NCBI GenBank assembly: GCA_945859605.1
Contig: OX243822.1
Span: 4,456,696 to 4,520,695 of the forward strand
Source of the DNA: Lumbricus rubellus
Lineage: Eukaryota; Annelida; Clitellata; Crassiclitellata; Lumbricidae
Length of the DNA stretch: 64,000 nucleotides
Reading direction: 5' to 3'
Part shown: positions 24,089 to 35,332 of the stretch, piece by piece
Layout: every line of letters starts with the position of its first letter
Numbering within the stretch: position 1 is the stretch's first letter
Program-made: the position numbers and the translations under genes
The notes under the pieces: model-generated
Told to the model about the DNA's origin: nothing
The model's database searches: none
What the model saw: only the letters and a program-made list of their open reading frames with translations

Positions 24089-24215
24089 ATACTCTGCTGC
24101 TCCGACATCCATGTGGGGCTATTGACAGATTGGAACTCACATTGGTCGCCCTATTCGATGTCAGCGCTGATTTTAGTACCGTATAACATGTACGACATCC
24201 TTCTTAAGCGATTAA

Positions 24216-25202
24216 CCCTCAGGCTACCAAGCTTTTTTTGTAACACTGACTACCAAGGGGGGGGGGGGGGTGGTTACCACCCCCCCCCCCTGGAATTTGG
24301 GTTTGGTTTGAGTTATCATAACTTGTAATACACCTATGGATTCAGCATTCATTTCTGCACAAAATGGTATAATTAGATTTGAAATATATGAAAGCACCCC
24401 AAAGTTATGAATTTTTTACCGTAGGCACCCGTCGATTCCACAAAATGTATACTTTCGCATAAGCAAAATATTAGATTCTGTGTGTTTTTAACAATTTATT
24501 TAATTAAAAATAGTTTACATATAATAAAGTCCAATATTCAACTATAAAAACTAGTAATAAGTTAGTTTTAGTTACAATAAAAAGAGAAAAAACATGTAAA
24601 ACATGCTGAAAAACGTTTACGCAGACTTATCGGTTTGCGTTGTAAATAAAACCCAACATTTTCACACATTTAAATTTATTTTGAGCACTTCCGGTCATCA
24701 AATGTCAAATTAATTGGTATCAAAAAATAGCCCTGATTGCCCTCTATAAAATGACATAATTTATTTCTCTTAAAAAATAAATTATGAATAATTTTTAATA
24801 GGAAAAACATGAAAATTTTATGAAAATAAAACACCTTTATTTATATTTTAATTTATTTTGAGCACTTCCGGTTGTCCAAAGACAACTCCGTGACCACCAC
24901 AATGTAGCCCCACATTCCCTCTACAGAATGGTGTAATTGGTGTCTCTTCATACCAAAGGACGGATAAGATACAGCCGATAATCTAAGGGGGGGGGGTGGT
25001 ATCCACCCCCCTGGTGCCTCGGGTATATCGGGTATAACTTTTGAATGGTATGGTATATCATCACACATTTTAGCTCAAAATGTGTGCAAATGAATCCTCT
25101 ACAGCTACCTAAAACGTCAAAATTTTATTCCTAACCAAAAAAGTTTGATTTGGGAAAAACCTAGGGGGGGGGTGGATACCACCCCCCCTGGTAGCCCGAG
25201 GG
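24216..25202 (+). mobile_element. TTAA-type MITE family 1, copy 3 (987 bp)
   Basis: TTAA at 24212-24215 and 25203-25206, the same ends as copies 1 and 2. The flanks (CCTTCTTAAGCG before, ACGTTTGGGCTGTC after) match 380-425, which carries no insert, so 380-425 is a related empty site. Confidence 0.93.
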
Positions 25203-25688
25203 TTAAATGTTACGTTTGGGCTGTCAGGTAATTTATTAGAGATGATTGAATCTTTCCTTCATCAGTGTACTTTCAGTGTGTTCCAAGGAATGTCAGTGGA
25301 GGTGTTCGGTCATTAAAATCGAAATGTTAGAGAAACTACAGCAATCAAACTAGAAGGTGCTTTAGGTACTAGTCTAGATCAGCCGATGAGTAATACTGTA
25401 GACCTAACGAGTAATGAGTTACAGTGGTCAATGCGGTTAAAATTCTGTTTTGTTATCAAACCGTGTTTTTAGGCTGACAGCAAACCACGAGTATTTACTA
25501 AACACACCTTCATTAAGCTTTACATTCGCCTTATAAAGTAATTAGGCTATATCCAGCAGAATTGAACAAATCAGTACCGACACATCAAACGCCGAAACCA
25601 AGCAATCGAATCTGAAGATAGGCTGAGAGATTAATTAAGATAGCCAGTGATATAAAGTGTCATCAGCGCCATATAAACTAGGCCTAGA

Positions 25689-25935
25689 TCATTGGTCGTG
25701 CGCGGTTGTGCAGTGGTGGGTTCGGTGTCTTGGAGCCGGAGGTTCCAGGTGCCGATCCAGATCAAGCCGCCGCGTAGGGATCTTGAGCAAGTCACTCACT
25801 CGGACCTTGAGCAAGTCACTCACTCGCAATTTCAAACGCGCTTCGGTATGAAACTCCGATGCAGTTTCCGCGCTGTTAGTATAGTCGGGAGCGCTTTTGA
25901 GTAAAAATTGGCGGAGCGTTAGAGCAAATGCGATA
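25689..25935 (+). mobile_element. tRNA-derived SINE, diverged
   Basis: Head CGCGGTTGTGCAGTGGTGG, a damaged B box near 25745, the AAACTCCGATGCAGTTTCCG body and the GGGAGCGCTTTTGAGTA tail. A 30-bp piece (GAGCAAGTCACTCACTCG) is tandemly duplicated. An even more decayed relative lies at 26195-26330. Confidence 0.7.
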
Positions 25936-26032
25936 AAATATATTATATATATAAATAAATATTCATGCGGGTGTTCTCTCCCTCGCCGTCTCATATTACC
26001 ATCGACGATTTGACTAGATGTCAATCCTGGAG

Positions 26033-26033
<1 letters not shown>

Positions 26034-26099
<66 letters not shown>

Positions 26100-26109
26100 A
26101 TATATATAT
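26034..26109. repeat. (TA)n microsatellite
   Basis: TA array with one TTTA interruption. Confidence 0.95.
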
Positions 26110-26334
26110 CGACATACTTCCGCCCTTGCAGAGATTTTTAGTTTGAACTGGTGGCCCCTCGGCTGACGGTCTAATACGCTGGTACATACATTGTAATTGT
26201 TGGGCGGGGTGATGAAAAGGGATATTCAGTGTCAGTCGCCGAAAGGTTGCGCGTTCGATTCCATCTCAAAGTCTTTCACTCGAAGTTGATCACTCGCCTT
26301 ACCGTAAAACTTGGAATCGTTGCTATGTCGTAAA

Positions 26335-26370
26335 TTTATATAGCGTTGTTCAAAATAATTTAAAGGGTGT
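26335..26370 (+). promoter_or_regulatory. TATA/AAAGGTGT element
   Basis: TTTATATAG at 26335-26343, 18-base spacer, AAAGGGTGT at 26362-26370, then TTAAGCAGAGC. Confidence 0.75.
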
Positions 26371-26610
26371 TTAAGCAGAGCAAACTAAAGTAAAACCAGG
26401 CAGTGAAGAAAAGGGGCTTGCTGATTTGATTAACATGGGCAAGACCAAGGTTGTACAGGGCGATAAATAGGACAAAACTTAGGGGACACTATCATCTTTC
26501 ACGGATCATTGATATCGATATCCCTCGAACCGTTGACCAATAGTAAAATAGAGGGTCAATCGGTTCCCACTTCCGGTTTGTATCTTATCATCTATACGTG
26601 GGGCGCGGTG

Positions 26611-26711
26611 GTATGTATGTATGTATGTATGTATGTATGTATGTATGTATGTATGTATGTATGTATGTATGTATGTATGTATGTATGTATGTATGTATGT
26701 ATGTATGTATG

Positions 26712-26772
<61 letters not shown>

Positions 26773-26831
26773 TGTATGTATGTATGTATGTATGTATGTA
26801 TGTATGTATGTATGTATGTATGTATGTATGT
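26611..26831. repeat. (ATGT)n microsatellite splitting a duplicated SINE start
   Basis: About 55 ATGT units with one TAATATG interruption. The ~110 bases before it (26495-26610) and after it (26832-26948) are near-identical direct copies, both running ATCTTTCACG...GGGTCAATCGGTTCCCAC into GGGGCGCGGTGG, the first bases of the SINE. All frames through it are artefacts. Confidence 0.95.
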
Positions 26832-26935
26832 GCATCTTTCACGAATCATTGATATCAAAATCTTTCGAACCAGTCAACTATAGTAAATAGAGGGTCAATC
26901 GGTTCCCACTTTCGGTTTGTATCTTATCATCTATA

Positions 26936-27152
26936 CGAGGGGCGCGGTGGTGTAGTGGTGGCGTCGTCGCCTTGGAGCCGGAGGGTTCGAGGTTCGAATC
27001 CACTTTGCCGTGTAAGGACCTTGGGCAGGTCCTTCACTCACAATTGCTCAGCGCTCCGGCGTGAAACTCCGATGCAGTGTCCGCTCTACATCGAGAGGGC
27101 CTCTGAGTAGGTAGAGCTTGAATGGGCGCTATATAACAAGTGCACATACAAA
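26936..27152 (+). mobile_element. tRNA-derived SINE, full length
   Basis: A clean copy: A-box region GGTGTAGTGGTGG, B box GGTTCGAATCC, body CTTCACTCACAATTGCTCAG, tail CCTCTGAGTAG with GGGCGCTATATAACAAGTGC. From here to 27780 I recognise nothing except a degenerate two-part element near 27488-27525. Confidence 0.9.
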
Positions 27153-27784
27153 CTTCCAATTGTCGTCATAAAATAATGTTGCTATTGCAGCTGCAGCTTG
27201 ATGATCAGAATGGACGACAGCAGATATTGACCTATTCTGTGTAATTTTTAGATACCACTTTAAAAGACTTCAGTTTTCTATATAAATAAAAAGGAATTTA
27301 TATTAATACAGTGATCGAAGCATTTGCTAATGATCCATTTGGTAATCAATTCAAAAATCACAGAATTTTCTCTATGAGTCATCTGATCGTCTGCCTCCAA
27401 AGTTTCCTCGACATTAGAAGCGTGTGCTGAAATTCTTTGGGTTTTCCAGTCAGCTGCTGCAGGAGTATTTCTTGTTCAAGTCGTAACTTTATATAACATC
27501 TGTTGACATCGTTTCAATAGTTTTTTGCATAGCGCACTCGCCAAAGGGTTGGATGATACTTGAGTTTCACAACATTAATTTCATGGCAGCAGCAACCTTT
27601 TACGTTCCGAATTTTTAATAATGCAATTACAGCTGGCCTGGCAATGTTCACTCTATGTCGAAGGTGTCAGACGCTCCAGGCGTCACAGATAAAATTTCTC
27701 TGTGCTCTTATTTAATGACAATAATTGCGAGTTAGCCACATCGCTAAAAATCTTAAAGATAAAAAACTGTTTAAAAAATCTTAT

Positions 27785-27816
27785 TTATAGTATAAACGAA
27801 TGCGCTAAAAAGGTGT
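27785..27816 (+). promoter_or_regulatory. TATA/AAAGGTGT element
   Basis: TTATAG at 27785-27790, 18-base spacer, AAAGGTGT at 27809-27816. Confidence 0.7.
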
Positions 27817-28674
27817 CAACAAACTGCGGTTATAATTGTAGTCACCGGCTATGTTGAGTTTCTATACAAAAAGCAAATTCCGCCCAAAAGATCAGATAAG
27901 ATAAGATAAGAATATTATTTAATAAACAAATTGCTATCCGCATTTTGCTGTACAGACATAATTTTTATACCAATCAAACGTACTATGACAATGTTGGTAT
28001 AGTGCCATTCCTTAGCCTATATTACGAGGAGGGTGGTGCTTTTAGAAAAGTGTATGTGATCAAAACTAACCAAAGCTATGCCGATAATATGTCGCTCCAT
28101 GTCAGAATGCTATCTTGTCATGAGACAACAGTTATAGTTAAACTCTAGATCCGATTAAGAGCTGAAATATGGAAAACAAATTTCTGGCGACATCTATAGC
28201 TTTAGTTGTCTTAAGCTGTCGTTAAACTCTGTATCCACCCATCGAGATGGATACAGTTTATTGCACACCTTTTTAAACGTGTTTTATTACTTTACAAGTA
28301 ATCCTGAAAACAAAGGTGAAGATAGTTTCCATCGAGATTACAGCTCTATGTTTTTCTTCTTCTTTTTAGTTAAGGTTTATTTCTTTTTTTGTTCCTTTTC
28401 TTAGTCAAGGTTTGATAGCTTTAAAACACTATGGATGTTTATGTAAGAGTGACTGCATCATGTGTATTTCCAGATTGTAATTACATGATACTTACCTATC
28501 TGCCATCTTGCATCTGAAAGGGTGCATATGAAGCCCTACCAGTGGGACTTCAAATCCCTTCTGGGTTTCCGTTTGTAACCTACTGTTTTGTATATTATGC
28601 ACTTCGCAAAAAACGTTTTTGTTGTTTTTGTTGCAACAAAATTGATGGTTATGGTTATGGGATTGCAGTTTATT

Positions 28675-29065
28675 GCACACCTTTTTAACGCGTTTCCTTA
28701 CTCTACATATAATTCAAGAACGCAAGGTGAATATAGTTTGTATCACAAAAAAATTCTCTAAGGGCAAGCGAACTTTAAGTAGAAGCGTCAGCGAAAAGCT
28801 TAAAGAGGTGGTTGAATGCGTTCATTCGTTTCATTGGAAGAAGAGGTTAAAGGTCGGCCAACGATAGATGTCGCTAATATCCGGAAGGAAGTGTTTCACT
28901 CGTTCCACTTCCGTTCCGTCTAAGACTGCATCGCTCGATGTTAATGATATCGATCCAGACATGACTCCCAACGGGCGCTACATAAATGGATATAGGACGA
29001 TTGCAATTGGTAGGTCGTTGTTGGTTCCTAAATGACGCTATAAAAATGCCTGAATGGAGATGAGG
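28675..29065. repeat. Dispersed repeat family A, copy 4 (shortened)
   Basis: Begins with reverse AAAGGTGT (GCACACCTTTTTAACGCG; a second similar start is at 28263) and skips to TTCATTCGTTTCATTGGAAG and CGATAGATGTCGCTAATATC. The middle with the TATATAGCG block is missing. Confidence 0.75.
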
Positions 29066-29088
29066 TGAATACGATGGACAACAATCGA

Positions 29089-29218
29089 TGCTTTTATTCA
29101 TTCTTTCATTCATTCACTCATTCATTCATTCATTCATTCATTCATTCATTCATTCATTCATTCATTCATTCATTCATTCATTCATTCATTCATTCATTCA
29201 TTCATTCATTCATTCATT
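29089..29218. repeat. (ATTC)n microsatellite
   Basis: About 30 ATTC units, followed by ATTGTATTG-rich DNA to 29470. No gene seen between 29500 and 30700; a family C block lies at 30110-30260 and AAAGGGTGT at 30323. Confidence 0.95.
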
Positions 29219-30879
29219 GCTGTGGCGTGAAATTGAGTGCTCGCATAATAATTATCTCCGCTTAATGATTTTTGCATTGCCATGAATCGTATTGTATAGC
29301 ATTGATTTGTATCCATATTGTATTGTTACTTATTGAATAGCATTGATTTGTATCCATATTGTATTGTTAAGCTACTTATTGAATCGTATTGATTTGTGTT
29401 GTTCTGTATTGTTTTTTATTGGTTTTTATTGTCTAGGTTTGAATTGTTCTGTATTGTGTTTTTTTTATAATTATATTGTTTCTTTGCACTCAATAATTAG
29501 GAGTTTGGAGGACCAGAATGGAGACATTTTTAAGCTATGCGGATTAACCATAGGCCGTAGTTGGATATAACATATTAAGAAGCAGACGAACCTAAATTTA
29601 TAAAACCATGGAATATGAAATAAAAGTTTGTGAAAATCACGCTCTGGAGACCAGCTGAGTAATCTAAAATTATCTGATCTACAAGCAAAAGACGATCTGG
29701 TTCATTGTGTAAATGACTCAAAATGTGTCTAAAACTGACTGTCGGTTCATGTGAAAGAGGGGAGGGAAGAGGGGGTTGAAAACGGTTCTTATTGTCGGGC
29801 AGCTAGGTAGTCAGGAAAAGACTCAGGATTCGCAACATCGAGTGTCTTGCTAAATTATTTAACAAGTAAATATATGTGTACTTTCAATCTTTCATATCAT
29901 AAAATTTCTTTTAATACAGAGTTTCAGCCAGGGGAAACTATGTTTCGGGGAGACTTCGTATCAGAGGAGAGTTTATTTCGTGACACCGGCCTCGATTGCA
30001 GCTTCCATTGTGTATTATGTGTATTTGCTGTTTAACAAAGACCAGCAGCGATGCCCGCCTCCTATATCCAGGGCAACGACGCTGTGCTGATATATATAAT
30101 GTTGCTAATGGCATCGCCCTCCTTTTTTCTCCAGTATTGGGACTGGCACTGCCAGAGTATGAACAGTGGCTGAGTTATTCATTTCGTTCATTGAACTTAT
30201 TTCGTTTCCATGCATTCAGTAGAAGCAAATCGTTATGTATACATGTATGTGTGTGTACCGAAAAAGCGAACCGAACATATAGCTTCTTACGGTTTCTGTT
30301 ATTAAAAGATTGTTTCACTCATAAAAAGGGTGTTTAATTAAGTTTAGCACAGTTACATTACTGACCATTCTAAACACGTCGTAAACTTATCTACTTGTCT
30401 CAGTTCATTCGTTTCTATGTGTGCGCAATAACTATATCTTTCATGCTACAACTAATCAGTCTTTCTGACCTTCTTCCTGTCTCGTTCGTGTGCACTGTAT
30501 CTTCTGTTGCTCCCATCCTTTGTTGATGCGAAATTTTCATATTTTTTTTTCAGTTACTCTTCCACAAAAAGTAAATGGCATAATTATATGCAATTTATTT
30601 TATAAGCAATGCGTAACCTGGTCTTGATTACCACACATACGAAGAGCCCACCCAATAGAGCCTCATCCAAAGTTGATGGTTGGAGAAAACGTTATTCAAA
30701 GTCCCGTTAGAGAAGAGGAGCGAAGACGGAAAACGATGGTCACAACTTACGCCTCCACCGACACCATGGCTGCTATTCGCTGATGGGAGAAGATAAATAG
30801 CCCGGGCAGCATCTCTCTCGTACTGGATTGGATATGTAGAGGACGATATTCGCAGTAGCCGGATAGTTGTCGAAAGATG

Positions 30880-31345
30880 CTATCGATGTAGAATGGTAGG
30901 TATAAGCGAAGACATGTGCTCACCAAATGCTGCAAATGTTATGTTGCAAATTTTATGCTGCAATTATTATGTTGCAAATGTTATGTTGCAAATGTTTTGC
31001 TGCAAATGTATAGATGGATCATGATAGTCCCTGCGCTTATTCTAAAGTCACATTTCAAGAAGACATATCCTTGACTGAACAAAGTGAGTGCACCTTAAAT
31101 GAAATTGCGCTGGTAATTTTAAAGGCGCTATAGTAAGTATCCCGCAGAATGCGCTAACTATAATAGAATTGTTTCCGAATGCTTATGCTAGCTTCTCACT
31201 ACCAGTAAAATTTGACAAAAAATCGCATGCAATAACTAAATATCCGGGTCTGAATGTTTATAATATTGGTAGAAAACGATTCTAAGGTGTTGAAACAATG
31301 AACTGAGACGGGAACAATATGCTCTACGGTAATACGGCTGAATGA
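30880..31345. repeat. Dispersed repeat family B tail plus TATA/AAAGGTGT element
   Basis: A short GCAAATGTTATG minisatellite (30930-31010) is followed, as in other B copies, by a TTTATAAT (31258) and TAAGGTGT (31283-31290) element with TGAAACAATGAACTGAGA downstream. Confidence 0.65.
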
Positions 31346-31659
31346 AATTTAGATCGACTGAAACGCTGCTGCTCCGTAATGTTTATGTCACAAGCTTGGA
31401 TGGATAGCTTCGAAAATATTTCATCCTTTTGTTTTCTCCATGGTCCATTAATTTTCAGCCAGACTTCGTTTCGAATTAACGTGATGATTGCACCCTAATT
31501 TAAAAGCGCTATAGTGAGTTTTCCGTTGAAAGCGTTCATTATTTTATTGCCAAATGCTTAGCTGTTTCTCCCGACAACCAAATTATTTGCAAGCAAGGAA
31601 AGACGGAACATTTTAATTGTTGTTGTTGTATTCGGGCTTAACGACACTGTTTCATATTG

Positions 31660-31828
31660 AAGATGATTAGTGTCGGAGGCAGAGTACAACCTCACAATCC
31701 ACGTTTATTATATTGCTACCGAGCCACCCGCAGTAAAGATCCGAGAAATTAATCTCTGGCCGGGAATCGAACCCGGGCCGCCGGCGTGGCGAGCGGGCTA
31801 CAACCCACTCGACCACGCAGGATCTTTG
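31660..31828 (-). mobile_element. Second tRNA-derived SINE family, copy
   Basis: The reverse strand starts GATCCTGCGTGGTCGAGTGG (A-box-like) and has GGGTTCGATTCCCGGCC (strong B box), about one tRNA length in all, followed by GTGGATTGTGAGGTTGTACT. No tRNA cloverleaf was checked base by base. I favour a SINE or tRNA pseudogene over a working tRNA because of the unrelated tail and a TATA/AAAGGTGT element directly after it. Confidence 0.7.
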
Positions 31829-31854
31829 GAACATTTTAATTTTCCTGTGTGACA

Positions 31855-31889
31855 TTATATACCATTATTGGAAGACTATTCAAAGGTGT
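31855..31889 (+). promoter_or_regulatory. TATA/AAAGGTGT element (TTAAGCAATC family)
   Basis: TTATATA at 31855-31861, AAAGGTGT at 31882-31889, then TTAAGCAAACAACTTAGAGA. Confidence 0.75.
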
Positions 31890-31993
31890 TTAAGCAAACA
31901 ACTTAGAGAGGAACAAACCAGCATGGCTATCCGGCATAAGAAAATTCCGATATCTATTGGGGTATAATAACTGAATTTAAGGTTGGGATGGAA

Positions 31994-32250
31994 CTATAAT
32001 GATGTTACACCATTCATCTGTCGAGCCATGTCCCATACCTTACCCAATTTAGTTTGGTCAGTTAATTCAGAACAACAGTTTTCCCAACTAGCTCTTGCTT
32101 CTGATTTTAAGGTCACCTTTACAACTGCTTCCTGATGTTTAAATTCTATGTAGTCTTTCAACTCCTTTGACTTTATATTAGCTTTGTTTCTAGCTTTATT
32201 TCTGCTGTAGATTACTTCGGTGCATTTGTTATTCCAATCAAAGTCATCGA
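31994..32250 (-). pseudogene. Jockey/CR1-type LINE ORF2 fragment (endonuclease-RT linker)
   Basis: The reverse strand keeps one frame for about 85 codons: DDFDWNNKCTEVIYSRNKAR early, an FKHQEAVVK...SWENCCSELT middle and KLGKVWDMARQMNG, ending at TAG (31994-31996). This pattern (W-N-x-K-C, a basic helix, SWxxxC, KxWxMxRxMNG) is the linker between endonuclease and reverse transcriptase in jockey/CR1-type elements. Neither catalytic domain is present, so it is a fragment. Confidence 0.7.
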
Positions 32251-32269
32251 CCTTCGCATTTTTTCAATT

Positions 32270-32700
32270 TAAAATGCTGGTAATACCTTTAATAAGGTGG
32301 TTTAGAAGCGATTGCTCAGCATCGAAAAACAGACAGCTCTACTGGCACTGGAACTTTCTCCTGCATGCATAGAGACATGCTATTATGAGGCACAAATTGT
32401 GATGACACGGATGAGTCCTTCATCGAATTGGACCTCCTGATGAATAAAATCAGATTTACAGGAGCGAAAAACGTAACGTAGCCATCAAATAAGCTATAAT
32501 TACGGGAAGGGGTCTGGAAAACGCCATAATATTATGAAGAAAAGCTCACGATTTACTGACTAATTGGCCAATTGATTGATTGATTGATTGATTGATCAAG
32601 TGACTGATTTATTGAATAATTGATTTAATGGTTGTTGGTTGATTGAATGATTGACTGTCTGACTAATTTTTTATTGAATGATGGATTGATTGAACATCAT
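32270..32700 (+). repeat. Dispersed repeat family D, copy 2
   Basis: Aligns with 18321-18690 from GGTGGTTTAGAAGCGATTG to the GATTGATTGATTG microsatellite (32570-32690). The AAAGGTGT core here is mutated (ATAAGGTGGTT). Confidence 0.65.
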
Positions 32701-33013
32701 AGGCTACATATGCAACCTTTGCCTATGTCTTTGTGTTTTTTACGCCATTAATAAAAGTATGCCTTTCCATGTCACCGCCTCCGTCTTTCTGGTTGTCTGG
32801 GTATCAGAGCTTTCTAACGTGCAATTGTAGCCTACACACAATGTGCAGTTCTAAATGGATATGTGCAGTTGTAGAAGCACTGTACAGTTAAAACTAGCAA
32901 AAATAGTCATTGTCCTCCGATTGGAAGTAATGCACGAAGCGCACACGCAAATAGGCCTACACACAAACATTTGTGTTCGTATTTATTCATTATCAACAAC
33001 ACCATCGTCGTCG

Positions 33014-33858
33014 TCAACGTCTTCCCTCCTCCTCTCCTCCTCCTCCTCCTCCTCCTCCTCCTCCTTCTCCTTCTCCTTCTCCTTCTCCTTCTCCTTCTCC
33101 TTCTCCTTCTCCTTCTCCTTCTCCTTCTCCTTCTCCTTCTCCTTCTCCTTCTCCTTCTCCTTCTCCTTCTCCTTCTCCTTCTCCTTCTCCTCCTCCTCCT
33201 CCTCCTCCTCCTCCTCCTCCTCCTCCTCTCCTCCTCCTCCTCCTCCTCCTCCTCCTCCTCCTCCTCCTCCTCCTCCTCCTCCTCCTCCTCCTTCTCCTTC
33301 TCCTTCTCCTTCTCCTTCTCCTTCTCCTTCTCCTTCTCCTTCTCCTTCTCCTTCTCCTTCTCCTTCTCCTTCTCCTTCTCCTTCTCCCTCCTTCTCCTCC
33401 TCCTTCTCCCCCTCTCCTTCTCCTTCTCCTTCTCCTTCTCCCTCCCCTTCTCCTTCTCCTTCTCCTTCTCCTTCTCCTTCTCCTTCTCCTTCTCCTTCTC
33501 CTTCTCCTTCTCCTTCTCCTTCTCCTTCTCCATCTCCTTCTCCTTCTCCTTCTCCTTCTCCTTCTCCTTCTCCTTCTCCTTCTCCTTCTCCTTCTCCTTC
33601 TCCTTCTCCCTCTCCCTCTCCCTCTCCCTCTCCCCCTCCTTCTCCCCCTCCCCCTCCCCCTCCCCTTCCGCCTCCCCCTATCCCTCCCCCTCCCCCTCCC
33701 TCTCCCCCTCCCCTCCCCTCCCCCTCCCCCTTCCCCCCCCCTCCCCCTCCCCTCCCCCTCCCCCTCCTCCTCCCACTCCTCCTCCCACTCCTCCTCCTCC
33801 CCCTCCTCTTCCTCCTCCTACCCCTCCTCCTCCCCTCCCCCCTCCCCCCCCCCCCCCC

Positions 33859-33889
<31 letters not shown>

Positions 33890-33972
33890 CCCTCCCCCTC
33901 CCCCTCCCCTCCCCCTCTCCCTCCTCCTCTCCCTCCTTCTCCCCCCTCCCCCTCCCCTTCCCCCTCCCCTCT
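33014..33972. repeat. ~960 bp polypyrimidine tract, (CTCCTT)n/(CTC)n/(CCCCT)n
   Basis: Almost pure pyrimidine on the + strand, moving from CTC, to CTCCTT, to CCCCTC and C runs up to ~28 long. It opens five long frames (108 to 412 codons) encoding only Ser/Pro/Leu/Phe or Glu/Arg/Gly/Lys; none has other sequence features and I do not call genes. Such mirror-symmetric tracts can form triplex DNA. Length in an assembly is unreliable. Confidence 0.95.
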
Positions 33973-34009
33973 ATACATATACATATATACATGCATACAC
34001 ACAACTCTT

Positions 34010-34400
34010 AAATGGTATCGCAACTGTTATACACAAGCCTCTGCACCAAACTCGAATCAACACGCAACCAATACCGCAGTTGTGTTTATATAGCGCCAAC
34101 CAACGATCACTGAACACGGTGCTATAAAAACTTTTTTGATTGCGTTCGCCCGTTTCATCGGAGGAAGTAGTTAATGGTCGGCCGATGATAGATGTCGCTA
34201 ATATCAGGAATGAAGTGTTCCACTCGTTACACTTCCGTTCCGAGATTGAGACTGCGCGTGCATTGTTAGATGTTGATCCAGACATGACTCACAACGGGTG
34301 CTACACAAATTGATAGAGGGCGATTGGTATTCCGAAGCGGTATACTTGGTTCTATAACAATGCCTGAATACAGACGCGATGAATACAATGTGGGAACCGC
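34010..34400. repeat. Dispersed repeat family A, copy 5 (right half)
   Basis: Starts abruptly after the polypyrimidine tract at GGTATCGCAACTG and runs through TTTATATAGCGCCAACCAAC and GATAGATGTCGCTAATATCA, followed by an ATTGTATTG tail (34440-34625) and AAAGGTGT at about 34790. Confidence 0.8.
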
Positions 34401-35119
34401 TGTTTCGCGTTTGGTGTGAATGTTAACCTAGCACGTTTAATACAAGTTTGGTGCAATGGTTTATGTGTTGCGATTCCATTATTTAAATGGTCATTGCATT
34501 AATGTGGCTGCATTGTATGGGCGTGCATTGCATTGGTTGTATTATAATGAATTATATTGTTTTGTATTGTGTTGTATTGTATTGCAGTGTATTGTATTGT
34601 ACTGTTTTGCATTGTACTGTTTGGCATTCTTAAAATAATCAGCTTTGAAAGTCGAGTTAGGGACACAATGTCATGTATAGAAACACGGTTGAGCTATCAT
34701 AAGATGTAAGCTTAGAGTTCGACACGGGGACATGATTAATAATAAGCGAACGATCCAAAATTTGTAAAACTATAAAATATAAAATAAAGGTGTGTATGAA
34801 AATGACGGCCCGTAAATCTGTCGAGTAACTTAGAATATTCTGCATAATTATGTATAATTATGGGAATGACAATGAGGTGAGTATGAAAACGGTTCTCATT
34901 ACCGGGTTACTAAGTAGCCAGCACTTGCTACAACGAATTCCCTGTGTAGCTACTGCAGGAGCGCATTGAACGCAGCCATCTTTAGTGCAAAGTGGCAAAG
35001 AAGTTTTGTCTCAACAATTTCATGACGGTGCTAATGCAACACGCAATTGCCATTTCAATACTTGTAGGCAATAACTTTACACAGCTCATAATTCTTTAAA
35101 AAGATGTTTGTATAAAAAT

Positions 35120-35320
35120 TATGCACTTGTTTTAGCGCCCCTTCAAGCTCTCGCTACTCAGAGGCGCTCTAGAATGCAGCACGGACACTGCACCATAGTT
35201 TCACACCGAAGCGCTGAGCAATTGTGAGTGAAGGACTTGCCAAAGGTCCCTACGAGGCGACTTGAGGTGGATTCGAACCTCGAACCTTCCGGCTCCAAAG
35301 CACCCACGATGTGGTCGTCA
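35120..35320 (-). mobile_element. tRNA-derived SINE, head truncated
   Basis: Reverse strand: B box GAGGTTCGAATCCACC, CTTCACTCACAATTGCTCAG, and the GAGCGCCTCTGAGTAG / GGGGCGCTAAAACAAGTGCA tail. The tRNA start is cut near 35316, where the next insertion begins. Confidence 0.85.
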
Positions 35321-35332
35321 AGTAAGTAGATA

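Noticed and set aside
26506..26890. Frames of MYVC or THTYI repeats
   Set aside because: ATGT microsatellite; the 4-base unit keeps all frames open.
31745..31825. Functional tRNA gene on the reverse strand
   Set aside because: A- and B-box-like motifs are present but followed by a SINE-like body; I could not confirm a proper cloverleaf or acceptor stem.
32855..34127. Long frames of 346-412 codons on both strands
   Set aside because: They are readings of a pyrimidine simple repeat: several frames are open at once and encode only a few residue types.
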